Shown here in pieces: positions 25,301 through 32,681 of a stretch of DNA of 64,000 nt. Below the pieces are notes generated by a model. That model ran no database searches. It was not told the origin of the DNA and saw only the letters and a program-made list of their open reading frames with translations. The stretch covers positions 1-64,000 of the forward strand of contig NZ_JAGMTU010000008.1 of assembly GCF_023703415.1 (NCBI RefSeq), read 5' to 3'. The position numbers were made by a program, and so were the translations under genes. The stretch is from Microbacterium sp. USTB-Y (GTDB taxonomy: Bacteria; Actinomycetota; Actinomycetes; Actinomycetales; Microbacteriaceae). Position 1 is the stretch's first letter. Each line of letters begins with the position of its first letter.

Positions 25301-25764
25301 AACTCGACGAGGATCGTGAGCAGCTTCGCCTGCTGCGTGCTGTCGGCGTGCTTGAGGTTCTTGGGGCTCTCGCCGCTCTGCACCGCCTCCGCCTCGGTCT
25401 TCGCCAGCTGCTCGGCCGCCACGGGGTTGCCCTGGGCGTGCTTCTCGTCGTTCTCCTTCGCCCGTTCGAAGGCGGCGTCGCTGACGCCCTTGCGCGCACT
25501 GGCGTTGCCGTTCAGGTCGGCGACCGGCTGGTCGTCCGCCCCGTCGAGGATCGCGTCTGCACGCGGCGCCACGTAGTTGATGTAGTGATCGCTGGCGACT
25601 CCCGTGGTCGCCGCGGCGGTCGGCTGGACGTCGGGCGCCGAGACGCTCGGCGCCGCGGCGGTCGCGGGCACGGCGCCGAAGGTCGCCACCCCGGCTGCGG
25701 CGAGCACGAACGCCGATGTCGTCGCCGCGACACGTCGTCGTGCGCGGACGCTCTTCTCTGACAT
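22351..25764 (-). CDS. secreted M6-family (immune inhibitor A-like) metalloprotease with wall anchor
   Basis: 1137 aa, exported zinc endopeptidase. Signal peptide (about 1-40, ends ATA). Propeptide-like region to about 150. Catalytic motif HEYGH (415-419) followed by DLGLPD, the M6 form of HExxHxxGxxD. Downstream are MAM/jelly-roll-like regions, an Ig-like domain (about 980-1070) and a PTPTPTPP spacer. At the C-terminus LATTG (1090-1094), a hydrophobic helix and RRRRR form a sortase signal of the actinobacterial LAxTG kind. It should therefore be attached to peptidoglycan. Start ATG 25764 has GGAGGG upstream. No sortase gene is nearby. Confidence 0.92.
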   Translation of the reverse strand: MSEKSVRARRRVAATTSAFVLAAAGVATFGAVPATAAAPSVSAPDVQPTAAATTGVASDHYINYVAPRADAILDGADDQPVADLNGNASARKGVSDAAFERAKENDEKHAQGNPVAAEQLAKTEAEAVQSGESPKNLKHADSTQQAKLLTILVEFDGTEDFSDLQVPTAFGETTCQPGDVQGPTLHNNIANPADAAHKDNNSMWVPDFSSDFYNKMLFSDEGITERVRTDLTGLDGKPGFDISGHTMKKMYEEMSRGAYSLTGEATAWVKVPHSEAYYGATVCHKDPDTGEYVAGPMQDMQGHPDNPLGPGQLPIDAVAALAQSDPSFPWADYDIEDQGDRDGDGNVHEPDGIIDHVVLVHAGEDKSGGGGKEGTYAIWAHSSDVAGGATIPGTDFKIQNYIVQPENSGVGVFAHEYGHDLGLPDLYDTSNAGDSDVDFWDLMSSGSHSGPIFQSMPTHMGIWDKWVLGWVDPLEINPGDGTKTIKVGQASRPANGTEDGIKINLPDKVKTLATPHSGAEMWYSNADQDWADATLSRTIDNVPAGATFSMWNNYVIEEDWDFGFVEVSTDGGTTWTEQKVYDDSDKLVSTDDGYSDPNGRMKDFGNKKYGLTGSSGGWRHDHIDLSSYAGQNIQVRLRQATDAAFEERGWFSDDFALSAGGSDVWTDDVESGDNGWAATAGTFTDTTGAGWTRDTGIQTKKQFYMVEWRNFDGFDEGLKYGYTTVYSDEGWKVEKVPYNAPGALVWYRDAAYGSSNQITSYLTNLPSYGAKGGLLLVDSHFDPLRRTGAEAALDPSLMKNISSRAQSSNAAFGLTPTLPFKDCMVDKDFTEACTDIAAQPPVSSFTDDQGWVAGLEYRDGQLYNRLRDASVVVPSVDDAAYTTRVVNADGTPATDLYGTDLEFTTLGTGNPADSGVGYGTVVTVKKALQKNTAALLTVRAPLSDAPSKPAAPAITSPADGAKLDTAPTAVSGTGVPGAVVEVTVDGAAAAEAKAAAPAAAKDKAADAAVTAEEPVIVGDDGTWTVPLAGSFALGSHTISAAQSVGDLSSDPATSTFVIAEVTTPGTPTPTPTPPVTGGDGGGKGHGSGALATTGLNGDALLTTGIVGGLLVLLAGALMVMARRRRRLDGGSAAESQN

Positions 25765-25932
25765 TGCTTCTCCCTCCAGGCGTCGCCGCGGAGGTTCCCG
25801 CGACGGCGCGGATGTCATGCACCGATCAGGCGCACAAGAATCAGGCTTACCGTGAAAGTCCTATGCAAGGGAACAGAATCGCCTGAAGAAGTGAAAAAGT
25901 TCCTCCCCGGGGAGCGACGCGCCGAGACACGA

Positions 25933-25969
25933 AGAAGCGCCACCAGGAACGGATCCTGGTGGCGCTTCT
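25933..25969 (-). terminator. strong hairpin terminator after the lipoprotein gene
   Basis: A perfect 16-bp stem, AGAAGCGCCACCAGGA (25933-25948) / TCCTGGTGGCGCTTCT (25954-25969), 5-nt loop. It lies between the protease promoter region and the end of the lipoprotein gene (26003). Confidence 0.85.
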
Positions 25970-26002
25970 CGCTGCGGTCGGATGACCGCTCAGCGGCGGC
26001 GA

Positions 26003-26503
26003 TCAGCCCTTGTTGCAGACGTCCTGCAGTTTCTTGCCCTGCTCGGAGAGCTTGGCGCTGGCGTCCTGAGCCTTGGTCGACATCTCCTGGAGCTTGGTCT
26101 GCGCCTCGGTGATCTTGTCCATGGCGGCCGGGTCGGTCGCGTCGATGTTCTTCATGTCGGGGATCTCGAAGCCGTCGAAGACCTTGACGAAGCCCTTGAA
26201 CTCGGCGGTGAAGGCGTCGAGCGGCTTCTTCACGGTCTCGTTGGTGATCTTCTTGCCGGCCTCGTCGAGACCCTTCTCGACGGGGGCGAAGATGCCCGCG
26301 AAGTCGACCTTCTCACCCGTGGTGGCCTTCTGCATGGCGCCGTTGAGGTCGCTCGAGATGCTCGAGGTGGCCTTGGTCATCTCCGTGTTCGCGATCTTGC
26401 ACGCGTCGGCGACGCTCTGCCCGCCCGAGCAGGCGGTCATCGTGGCGGCGAGGGCGATGGCAGCGGCGGCGCCGCCGATCCGGGTCAGGGTTGCCTTGTT
26501 CAT
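26003..26503 (-). CDS. small alpha-helical lipoprotein, unknown function
   Basis: 166 aa. Signal peptide with lipobox MTAC (Cys about residue 24), then an almost entirely helical, Lys/Ala-rich body with two further Cys (ACKIAN near the start, DVCNKG at the end) that could pair. Similar helical lipoproteins are common in Microbacteriaceae; no function is known. The ATG at 26503 has GGAGAG upstream. It has its own strong terminator. Confidence 0.75.
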   Translation of the reverse strand: MNKATLTRIGGAAAAIALAATMTACSGGQSVADACKIANTEMTKATSSISSDLNGAMQKATTGEKVDFAGIFAPVEKGLDEAGKKITNETVKKPLDAFTAEFKGFVKVFDGFEIPDMKNIDATDPAAMDKITEAQTKLQEMSTKAQDASAKLSEQGKKLQDVCNKG

Positions 26504-26671
26504 GTGAGCTCTCCGGTCTCTGCATAGCGGTGGCTGCCGATCCGAGAGGGTGCGACAGCCATGGTTGCCTCCTACCCTATTCCGAGCAGATGCATAGGTT
26601 CGGACGGTTGCGCCGGATCCGGCGGGATCGTGATGCCACTGAGATGTCAATGACTGCCAGCGAGAACCCGA

Positions 26672-27520
26672 CTACGACGACGCGCTGTCGAGCTCGTCCA
26701 AGAACGATCGTGCGCCTTCTGCGCCATCGACCCGCAATTGATCTTCGGGGGTTGGGTCGCCCGTGCGGATCATCGTCGATGCGAACACCCCCGCCCATAC
26801 TCCCTTCGGGTCGAGGTAGCGCTCCATGACAAGCCGAATCTCCGCGGGGTCCGATGAATCCTCCGTTGCGGCAAGTTGGCGGGCAACGGCGCGAGCAGCC
26901 CCTCGTGGGCCACCGTCGTTGTAGAGCGCCACGTACATGAGGTCGTACTTGTCCTTCGGGAGCATCCGTGATTGCGCTGCCGCCGCCTTGGCGAGGAGAT
27001 AGCCACCGAGATTCGCGAAACGAAGAGTCACGGTCGCGGGCACTTCGGGCGTGTCTGCGCGCACCGCTGCAGACACCGTGAGTTCGCGCTCCACCGGGGC
27101 GTGGAGTGCTGCGGCAGGTCCGGCGATTTTGCTCGCTTGCGCGCGATCCGAGCCGGGCAGGGGGACAGTGTCCCCGGTGTGGTCCCAGACGTCGCAGAGG
27201 AACTCCAGGCGCACTCTCGCGTTCCCCAGCGTTGCATCCCAGCGCCACCCGTTGGTCGATGTGAACCCGCCCGCTTCGAGCGCGGTATCCACCCACGAGA
27301 AGTCCGAGGAGTCTGTGACGTTGTCGAGTCCGAGAGCGAACAGCAGGTCGATGTCGGTCGTCCCCTGGTGAGGGACCGGTGCACTGGTTGCCAGGAAATC
27401 AGGGTTGAGCCCACCGATCACGACGTAGTCTCGCGCATGCTCGCCAGCGAGCAGCGCGAACCGAACAAGAGCATCCTCTGCACGGGCGCGAGTTTCACGG
27501 TTGCGAACCTCAGAATCCAA
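26672..27520 (-). CDS. AbiEii-like nucleotidyltransferase (toxin of an AbiE-type system)
   Basis: 282 aa. The motif VVIGGLNPDFL followed by TTDIDLLFAL (about 33-62) is the GG...DxD nucleotidyltransferase core of AbiEii/AbiGii-type toxins. These inactivate tRNA or other targets by nucleotide transfer and give abortive infection. The start is TTG at 27520, which overlaps the end of the partner gene by 11 bp with GAGAAG upstream; no better in-frame start exists. Base composition is lower in GC than the neighbours, which suggests transfer. It differs from classical AbiEii in the catalytic neighbourhood, so activity is not assured. Confidence 0.75.
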   Translation of the reverse strand: MDSEVRNRETRARAEDALVRFALLAGEHARDYVVIGGLNPDFLATSAPVPHQGTTDIDLLFALGLDNVTDSSDFSWVDTALEAGGFTSTNGWRWDATLGNARVRLEFLCDVWDHTGDTVPLPGSDRAQASKIAGPAAALHAPVERELTVSAAVRADTPEVPATVTLRFANLGGYLLAKAAAAQSRMLPKDKYDLMYVALYNDGGPRGAARAVARQLAATEDSSDPAEIRLVMERYLDPKGVWAGVFASTMIRTGDPTPEDQLRVDGAEGARSFLDELDSASS

Positions 27521-28559
27521 TGGCGACTTCTCTCAAGTACTCCGCTGCATCGACTGAACGCCCTCGCTCGCGCAGAAGATCCCCGTACACACGGACAGGA
27601 GACGCGACACGAAGCCCATCCTCTTCGTTGACGAGCCCGAAGAGGTACTCGTCCGCGGTGAACGCTCGCACCCGTCCGCCACGCTCCACTTCGCGCACAT
27701 CGTCCTTGCTCGTCAATCTTCGACGCACCTCCGTGAGGTCGTTGAACGACACGAGCATGTCGACGACGGGAACGGTTGTGAGGTGCGGCGCGATGCGTTC
27801 GGCGGCCGCAGCGCCGGTCATCGCCCAGTTCAGCCCGTCAAGGGAAGAGGCCAGCACTGGGAAGGTCTGATCATGATCACGCCATGGAACATGGAACTCC
27901 GCGGCTGGCACCACGTTCGCGAGAGCGTAGTATCCCGCCCAGTCGCTCAGCATGCGCCCGGGGTCGCGCAGCTCACGCATTGCGGTGCTTCCCCGCTCCG
28001 CCCCCGTCTTCGCTGTGTAACCCTGCTCATCGAACTGCCGAAGGATACGCGCCGCATGGGCGACGGAGACCTCGGCAGCCTCCGCGATCGCGCCAACCCG
28101 CTCGATCGATTCAAGCGCTCGATCACTTTGTTGCACTCTCCATGTCAGGAGAGTCTCCGCGACAGCCTGCGCCGCCCCGGACCAAGTGAACAGTCGTCCG
28201 GCATCGACCGGCACGGGGTCAAGTCGCGTGAGGTACAGTTCCCCGGGAATGACGATCCGCGCACGCCCGCTCGCATCCACCCACGAGAACTGCGATTCGC
28301 CGAGAAGCTCCCGCGCTCCCGAGCTCATGCGACGAGCTGCGATGACGGGGAGGCCGCCGACCCCAGTGAGTGCGTGGGCGACATCGTTGCGGGCACGACG
28401 AATGTCCGCGGGGAGGCCTTCACCCACCCAGATCGGCTGAAGCGTCCAGGAGTTCGGCCCCAATGAGATCTGGACCGTGTCCTGGTGGACTTGGACGTGG
28501 AACTCGGGCGGGAGGACGCGCAGCAACGCCGCCACCGCCGGGTTTTCTCGCAATGCCAT
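27510..28559 (-). CDS. AbiEi-like antitoxin/regulator with central winged helix
   Basis: 349 aa, partner of the nucleotidyltransferase downstream (overlapping genes). The N-terminal third has a restriction-fold-like pattern (PVIAARRMSSGARELL then SFVD-like SWVDASGRARIVI). A winged helix follows at about 170-220 (VGAIAEAAEVSVAHAARIL), then a C-terminal domain of unknown fold. AbiEi proteins repress their own operon and counter the toxin without binding it. Start ATG 28559 is 6 nt after TATGAT, so leaderless. A more upstream in-frame ATG at 28616 would lie across the operator. Confidence 0.7.
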   Translation of the reverse strand: MALRENPAVAALLRVLPPEFHVQVHQDTVQISLGPNSWTLQPIWVGEGLPADIRRARNDVAHALTGVGGLPVIAARRMSSGARELLGESQFSWVDASGRARIVIPGELYLTRLDPVPVDAGRLFTWSGAAQAVAETLLTWRVQQSDRALESIERVGAIAEAAEVSVAHAARILRQFDEQGYTAKTGAERGSTAMRELRDPGRMLSDWAGYYALANVVPAAEFHVPWRDHDQTFPVLASSLDGLNWAMTGAAAAERIAPHLTTVPVVDMLVSFNDLTEVRRRLTSKDDVREVERGGRVRAFTADEYLFGLVNEEDGLRVASPVRVYGDLLRERGRSVDAAEYLREVAIGF

Positions 28560-28568
28560 GCTTAAATC

Positions 28569-28615
28569 ATATCCAGATATTTGTTCAGTATTCTCAATTT
28601 TGGTTTGTAAAACCA
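28569..28615. promoter_or_regulatory. AbiE promoter with two inverted repeats
   Basis: ATATC-CA-GATAT (28569-28580) overlaps the TATGAT -10 of the minus strand. TGGTTT-GTA-AAACCA (28601-28615) lies upstream. The stretch is markedly AT-rich. These are likely autoregulatory sites of the AbiEi-like protein (inference from AbiE systems). Confidence 0.5.
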
Positions 28616-28735
28616 TTTCAGGAGAAAACGATTCTCCCGCTGCGGCGTCTCAAGCATCGGCGAAGACCCTCCAGTCTGAGACGCGAGTTCCAGTCGCCCC
28701 CTCGCCAGTCGGCCCCACGACATTGATCGGACATG

Positions 28736-28784
28736 ACGAAGGCCCCGACTTCCCAGTGTTTTCTAGGAGAGTCGGGGCCTTCGT
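28736..28784 (-). terminator. hairpin terminator of the tRNA-Ser gene
   Basis: A perfect 15-bp stem ACGAAGGCCCCGACT (28736-28750) / AGTCGGGGCCTTCGT (28770-28784), 19-nt loop, directly after the tRNA 3' end on the minus strand. Confidence 0.75.
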
Positions 28785-28786
28785 GG

Positions 28787-28877
28787 TGGCGGTGACGGTG
28801 GGATTTGAACCCACGGTAGGGGGTTACCCTACACAACTTTTCGAGAGTTGCACCTTCGGCCGCTCGGACACGTCACC
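28787..28877 (-). tRNA. tRNA-Ser (anticodon CGA)
   Basis: On the minus strand the acceptor stem GGTGACG pairs with the CGTCACC end. The anticodon arm is CAACT-CTCGAAA-AGTTG, with CGA in the loop, reading UCG. A long variable arm (GTAGGG/CCCTAC) is typical of serine tRNAs. The T arm holds GTTCAAATC. The discriminator G and the CCA end are encoded (28787-28790). The 3' end points toward the AbiE-like genes; I see no second copy of the tRNA 3' end that would mark an att site. Confidence 0.95.
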
Positions 28878-29040
28878 GCGGACAAGCTTACGCGACGGCG
28901 GGATCCAGCGCGAATCGAGCGGCGCCCGACACTCCGGCGCCCCCGCTCCGGGCCGGTGGGCGGCCGTCCGCCGCGTCGAGGTTCCGGGCCAGCGTCCCGC
29001 GCTTCTAGAGTGAACGGGACCGTCCGCCGAAGGGATCCGC

Positions 29041-29643
29041 ATGGACCGCAAGACCGTCAACGCCGAGCTGCGCAGGCAGTTCGTCCCCCTGCTCACCGGG
29101 GCCGGCTTCCTCTGGAAGAGCGATGTCGGGCGGCGGATTCTCGCCGGTCCGGTCATCCATGTCGTGGAGGTGCAGCACCGCCCCCGTGCCGCGGTGTTCC
29201 AGGTGAACCTGGGCGCGCACCTGCCCGCCCTCGGCGACGTGGCGGGCGGCGAGTCCCCCGCCGACGACGCCCTGCGCGAGTACGAGTGCGCCTGGCGCGG
29301 ATCCGTCGTCTCCGGCTTCCGCAACGCCTCCGACGCCGAGTTCGCCTACGGGGGCACCGCGGAGGAGGCGGCGGAGTCGGTCGCGTTCCTGGCCTCCGAG
29401 TGGCAGCGCCAGTCGGAGCGGTTCTTCGGCCCGCTCACCGCGTATCCCGACGGCTTCCACGCGACCGCCCGCGGCGCGCTGGAGAAGGACCTGCATCCGG
29501 CGCACCTGCTGACCTGGGCCCGGGTCGCGCTGCTGCTCGAGGACTCCGCGCTCGCGGAGGCGCTGGCGACGCAGGCGCTCCCCCGCGTCCCCGAGCGCGC
29601 GACGTCGCTGCGCGACGAGCTGCAGCGGATCCTGACCCGCTGA
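29041..29643 (+). CDS. DUF4304-type protein, unknown
   Basis: 200 aa. The start MDRKTVNAELRRQFVPLL...GFLWKS resembles DUF4304 proteins (a helix, then a predicted mixed alpha/beta domain). There is no signal peptide or membrane segment. Function unknown. The ATG has GAAGGG 6 nt upstream. It converges with the MetE-like gene (13 bp gap). Confidence 0.65.
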   Translation: MDRKTVNAELRRQFVPLLTGAGFLWKSDVGRRILAGPVIHVVEVQHRPRAAVFQVNLGAHLPALGDVAGGESPADDALREYECAWRGSVVSGFRNASDAEFAYGGTAEEAAESVAFLASEWQRQSERFFGPLTAYPDGFHATARGALEKDLHPAHLLTWARVALLLEDSALAEALATQALPRVPERATSLRDELQRILTR

Positions 29644-29656
29644 CCCCGGCCGAGGG

Positions 29657-30709
29657 TCACCAGGCTTCGGCGACCTCGGCGTGGGTGTTGAGGATTCCCT
29701 CCGTGGATCCGGCGGGGGCGCGTCCGATGCCGCACTCGGTCGCGACGCCGAACTCCGCGGCGTGCGGGGCGGCGGCGTCGATGCGGCGACGGGCGCCTTC
29801 CGCGCCGTCCTCCCGGTGCACGAGGCCCAGGTAGAGCTCCGTGCCCTCACCCAGCGCGAGTGCGTCCAGCGGCGAGAAGTACGCGTCGTCGTCGCGCTCG
29901 ATCGGCACCGGGAGGTGCAGCCAGGTGAGCGGACGATGCGCGGCCGTGATGACGGCGTTCGCGAAGCGGACGAGGTTCGCCGCATCCGCGGGCTCGGCGA
30001 AGTGCTTCTCCGCGGCGTCGCCGTAGCAGAGGTGCACTCCGACCTCGACGCCTGCGGGCACCGCGTCGATGAGCTCGGCCAGGCGCTCGACGAGACCGTC
30101 GAACGGGTCGCCCGGCCACCAGGCCTCCATGATCCTCCCGTAGCCGGCGGCGCGCTCGATGATGCCCATCTCGCTGGCGACGTCCCACTGGATCGCCAGG
30201 TCGTCCTGCGGGATCGCGGTGAGGATCCCGTCGAGTTCGCGCCGGATCGCCGCGGTGTAGACCGGCTCGATCGCGGCACGGTCATCGCCGGAGAAGAACG
30301 ACGAGATCACCGCGAGCGGCGTGGGCAGCGACACCTGGAAGCGCACGCCCTCGGCGATCGCCCCCTCGGCGCGCAGCCGCCGGAACGTGGCGTAGGACTC
30401 GATCGCCGCGCTCGCATACCCCAGCGGCGGAAGCACGATCGAGGAGGCGTCCACGCCCTCGCCGATCCGTAGCGGGCGGGCGTCGAGGCCCGCACCGAAC
30501 GGGATCCGCTCCGCGCCGACGCGTTCGATCCCCTCGGCCCCGCCGAGCACGTCCGGCTGGAACATGATCCAGTGGAACCGGATCCCGACCTCGCCGTCGG
30601 GGATCCGTCGCAGTCGCGGGCCGAGCAGTCCGGCGGCGGTGCGCATCGTGGTCTCGGCGTCGTCGTAGTTCACGCTGCCGACCAGCAGCGCTCCTCGAGG
30701 GGTGGTCAT
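29657..30709 (-). CDS. MetE/UROD-like barrel protein, unknown substrate
   Basis: 350 aa. LLVGSVNYDDAETTMRTAAG at the N-terminus, with RRIPDGEVGIRFHW, matches a group of stand-alone proteins with the cobalamin-independent methionine synthase/uroporphyrinogen decarboxylase barrel. The zinc-ligand pattern is not clear: a Cys occurs in GVHLCYGD and near the end in ATECGIG. The latter pair (H/C and C) could bind metal as in MetE. Reaction unknown. Start ATG is 7 nt after TACGCT (leaderless). Confidence 0.6.
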   Translation of the reverse strand: MTTPRGALLVGSVNYDDAETTMRTAAGLLGPRLRRIPDGEVGIRFHWIMFQPDVLGGAEGIERVGAERIPFGAGLDARPLRIGEGVDASSIVLPPLGYASAAIESYATFRRLRAEGAIAEGVRFQVSLPTPLAVISSFFSGDDRAAIEPVYTAAIRRELDGILTAIPQDDLAIQWDVASEMGIIERAAGYGRIMEAWWPGDPFDGLVERLAELIDAVPAGVEVGVHLCYGDAAEKHFAEPADAANLVRFANAVITAAHRPLTWLHLPVPIERDDDAYFSPLDALALGEGTELYLGLVHREDGAEGARRRIDAAAPHAAEFGVATECGIGRAPAGSTEGILNTHAEVAEAW

Positions 30710-30782
30710 GCCTGAAAGCGTAGGCGCGTCCGGGCATCGGGTTTTGCACGGTCTCGCTCCGCGCAGCGGCGGCACCGGAGAG

Positions 30783-30796
30783 TTAGGATGCCCTAA
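30783..30796. promoter_or_regulatory. TTAGG-N4-CCTAA palindrome, DtxR-like half matches
   Basis: TTAGG (30783-30787) / CCTAA (30792-30796), 35 bp before the ATG of the oxygenase-like gene. It resembles part of a DtxR/IdeR iron box (TTAGG...CTAA), but the second half of the 19-bp consensus is poor. Confidence 0.35.
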
Positions 30797-30830
30797 GAAG
30801 ACCTCGGGATCCGGATCGGAGGACGCCGCC

Positions 30831-31607
30831 ATGTCGCACATCCACTCGCCCGCGCTCGCGAAGACGGGCTTCGTCGTCCTCGACCGGCACGACCAGGCCT
30901 CGGATCCCGAGGAATGGCTCGACCTCGCCTACGTGCCCTGGCGCTCCTCCGGCGTCACCCGGTTCGCCCCGCTCACCAGCTACTCCGGCGAGCCCGACTG
31001 CAACGGGTTCTGGAACCACACCCCGCCCCGCACCGACAAGGACGGCGTCTGGGTCGAATCCCAGACGGCGCTCGCCCCGACGCTGGTGCGCCGCGCCCGC
31101 GAAGCCGGAGCGAACGTCGGCCGCTGCCGGGTGGTCGAGCTGCAGCCGAACACCTACGCCGACGCGATCTACAACCTGCACCAGGACGACAACAACCGCC
31201 TCAACCCCGACGGCACCGGCTGGGTCGTGCGCGGCTTCTACAACCTCACCGACGACCCCGACTCGCTGCTGATCCTGCGCGAGGACCGGTTCGATCCAGC
31301 GACCGAGGTGCGCCTGCCGCTGCCGGCGGGATCGAGGGTGGTCGTCGACACCCAGCGCTTCTGGCATGCCGTCTGGCATCGCGGCGCGACCCCGCGCTAC
31401 GCGCTTATCACCTCGTGGACCTCGGGTCCCGAGCTCGACGCGCACCTCGCCGCGGAGCACGCGCGCGCGGACGTCGAGTCCGTGCCGCTGGATCCTGCGC
31501 TCATCGCCGACGCCCAGCAGGAGCTGCATCGCCGCATCGAGGAGCGCCGCCGCGCCTTCGAGGCGCTCGGCGAGGTGCTGGAGCCCACCGAGCCGCTCTG
31601 GCCCTGA
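30831..31607 (+). CDS. putative 2-oxoglutarate/Fe(II)-dependent oxygenase-like protein
   Basis: 258 aa. NLHQDDNNRL (about 119-128) gives an HxD pair. A later His in RFWHAVWHRGATPRY (about 179-193), with an Arg ten residues after it, completes a plausible HxD...H iron site and 2-oxoglutarate-binding Arg on a double-stranded beta-helix. The substrate is unknown. Start ATG has GGAGG upstream. The family is inferred from the motif pattern only; a non-catalytic cupin-like protein is the alternative. Confidence 0.5.
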   Translation: MSHIHSPALAKTGFVVLDRHDQASDPEEWLDLAYVPWRSSGVTRFAPLTSYSGEPDCNGFWNHTPPRTDKDGVWVESQTALAPTLVRRAREAGANVGRCRVVELQPNTYADAIYNLHQDDNNRLNPDGTGWVVRGFYNLTDDPDSLLILREDRFDPATEVRLPLPAGSRVVVDTQRFWHAVWHRGATPRYALITSWTSGPELDAHLAAEHARADVESVPLDPALIADAQQELHRRIEERRRAFEALGEVLEPTEPLWP

Positions 31608-31630
31608 CGCCGGTCGGCGATGGCCGGCGC

Positions 31631-31723
31631 GCACAATTCAGGCTGGAACCCGTGGCGCGGCGACCACCGTGCCGTGTTCCCGCCGATGTTCCCATCGGGC
31701 AGAGGATCCAGCCTGAGTTGTGC
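31631..31723. ncRNA. candidate structured RNA / three-way-junction inverted repeat
   Basis: The outer arms GCACAATTCAGGCTGGA (31631-31647) and TCCAGCCTGAGTTGTGC (31707-31723) pair over 17 bp with one mismatch. Between them are two smaller hairpins: GTGG (31652-31655) / CCAC (31664-31667), and CCGATG-TTCC-CATCGG (31683-31698). The whole 93-nt unit could fold as a three-way junction. It sits in the convergent gap between the oxygenase-like and DeoR genes. No known RNA family is recognised. A small non-autonomous mobile element or a bidirectional terminator are alternatives. Confidence 0.4.
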
Positions 31724-31763
31724 CCGGGGGCTGCACGCCTTCGACGACCGCCGGGGCGGGATA

Positions 31764-31848
31764 GCACCCGCGGAACCGCACCCGCGGGCGGGACGGCACC
31801 CGCGGGACGGGGCACGCGAGACGGCACCCGCAGGACGGCGCCCGCGGA
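31764..31848. repeat. imperfect GCACCCGCGG direct repeats
   Basis: GCACCCGCGG at 31764 and 31778, again at 31796, with variants near 31812, 31824 and 31839 (spacing 12-18 bp). Simple, GC-rich and non-coding in appearance. Confidence 0.45.
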
Positions 31849-31875
31849 GCCGCATCGGCGGCGGCGCCGCGGGCG
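31839..31875 (-). terminator. possible hairpin terminator after the DeoR gene
   Basis: CGCCCGCGG (31839-31847) / CCGCGGGCG (31867-31875), a 9-bp stem with a 19-nt loop, ending at the stop codon of the DeoR-family gene. Confidence 0.45.
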
Positions 31876-32631
31876 TCAGCCCGCGGCGATCAGCCGGATC
31901 CCCGCCTCCTCGAGCTCCTGGAGGGTCGGATCCGCGGGATCCGCGTCGGTGACGATCGCGGTCACCTCGTCGAGCCCGAGCACCGCGTAGCGCGACGCCG
32001 CGCCGACCTTCTCCTCGCTCGCGAGCACGTAGGTCTCCGCCGCCCGGGACGCCAGAGTGCGCTTCATCGCCGCTTCCTCGGGGTCGCCGGTGGTCAGCCC
32101 CGCGGTCGGATGCACGCCGGTGACCCCGAGGAAGAAGAGGTCGGCGCTGATCCGCTGCGCGGCCTCGACGGCGGCCGCTCCAGAAGCGACGGCGGAGTGC
32201 TTGAACAGCCGGCCGCCGATGAGGAACACGTCGGCGGCGTGACCCAGCAGCGCGGCGGCGATCGTGGGGCTGTGCGTGATGATCGTGCACGGCAGCGCGG
32301 TCGGGATCGCGCCGACCATCGCGAGGGTCGTCGTGCCGCCGTCGAGGATCACCGTCGCCCCCGGCTCGATGAGGGCCGCCGCGGCGGCCGCCACGCGTGC
32401 CTTGCTGTCCGGCGCCACCGCCGCGCGGCGGCCGTAGTCGACGACGGCGGGCGACGCGGGGAGCGCCCCGCCGTACACGCGCACCGCGAGACCCGCTGCA
32501 TCGAGCTCGCGCAGGTCGCGGCGGATGCTGTCCTCCGACAGCCCCAGTTCGGCGGCGATGTCCTTCGCGACGAGACGGCCGTCCCGGTGCAGCCGATCCA
32601 GCAGAAGCTCCTTGCGTGCCGCAGCCAGCAT
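31876..32631 (-). CDS. DeoR-family transcriptional regulator
   Basis: 251 aa. N-terminal helix-turn-helix (LVAKDIAAELGLSEDSIRRDLREL, about 18-41) and the C-terminal DeoR sensor domain with GATVILDGGTTT and LFFLGVTGVHPTAGLTT. DeoR regulators bind phosphorylated sugars or nucleosides. The start ATG has AAGGAG upstream. It diverges from the DUF4406 gene; the 47-bp region between them probably holds its operator, so regulation of that gene is likely. Confidence 0.9.
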   Translation of the reverse strand: MLAAARKELLLDRLHRDGRLVAKDIAAELGLSEDSIRRDLRELDAAGLAVRVYGGALPASPAVVDYGRRAAVAPDSKARVAAAAAALIEPGATVILDGGTTTLAMVGAIPTALPCTIITHSPTIAAALLGHAADVFLIGGRLFKHSAVASGAAAVEAAQRISADLFFLGVTGVHPTAGLTTGDPEEAAMKRTLASRAAETYVLASEEKVGAASRYAVLGLDEVTAIVTDADPADPTLQELEEAGIRLIAAG

Positions 32632-32642
32632 TCCGACTCCTT

Positions 32643-32681
32643 CATGTTTGTGTACGTTTCTGCTGTATTGTACCCGACATG
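32643..32681. promoter_or_regulatory. divergent DeoR/DUF4406 promoter and probable operator
   Basis: CATGT (32643-32647) and ACATG (32677-32681) frame the region; GTAC occurs at 32652 and 32670. The plus-strand -10 TATTGT (32666-32671) is 7 nt before the ATG at 32679, so that mRNA is probably leaderless. Confidence 0.45.

Noticed and set aside
22333..25761. 1142-codon open frame on the plus strand, antisense to the M6 metalloprotease
   Set aside because: A GC-rich antisense shadow: repetitive VRRVRRE-like sequence, no start signal or family; the minus-strand gene has clear motifs and a signal peptide.
26504..28790. Integrated island with att sites at tRNA-Ser
   Set aside because: I looked for a second copy of the tRNA 3' end near the AbiE-like genes and saw none; no integrase is present. 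Only a possible hot spot remains.
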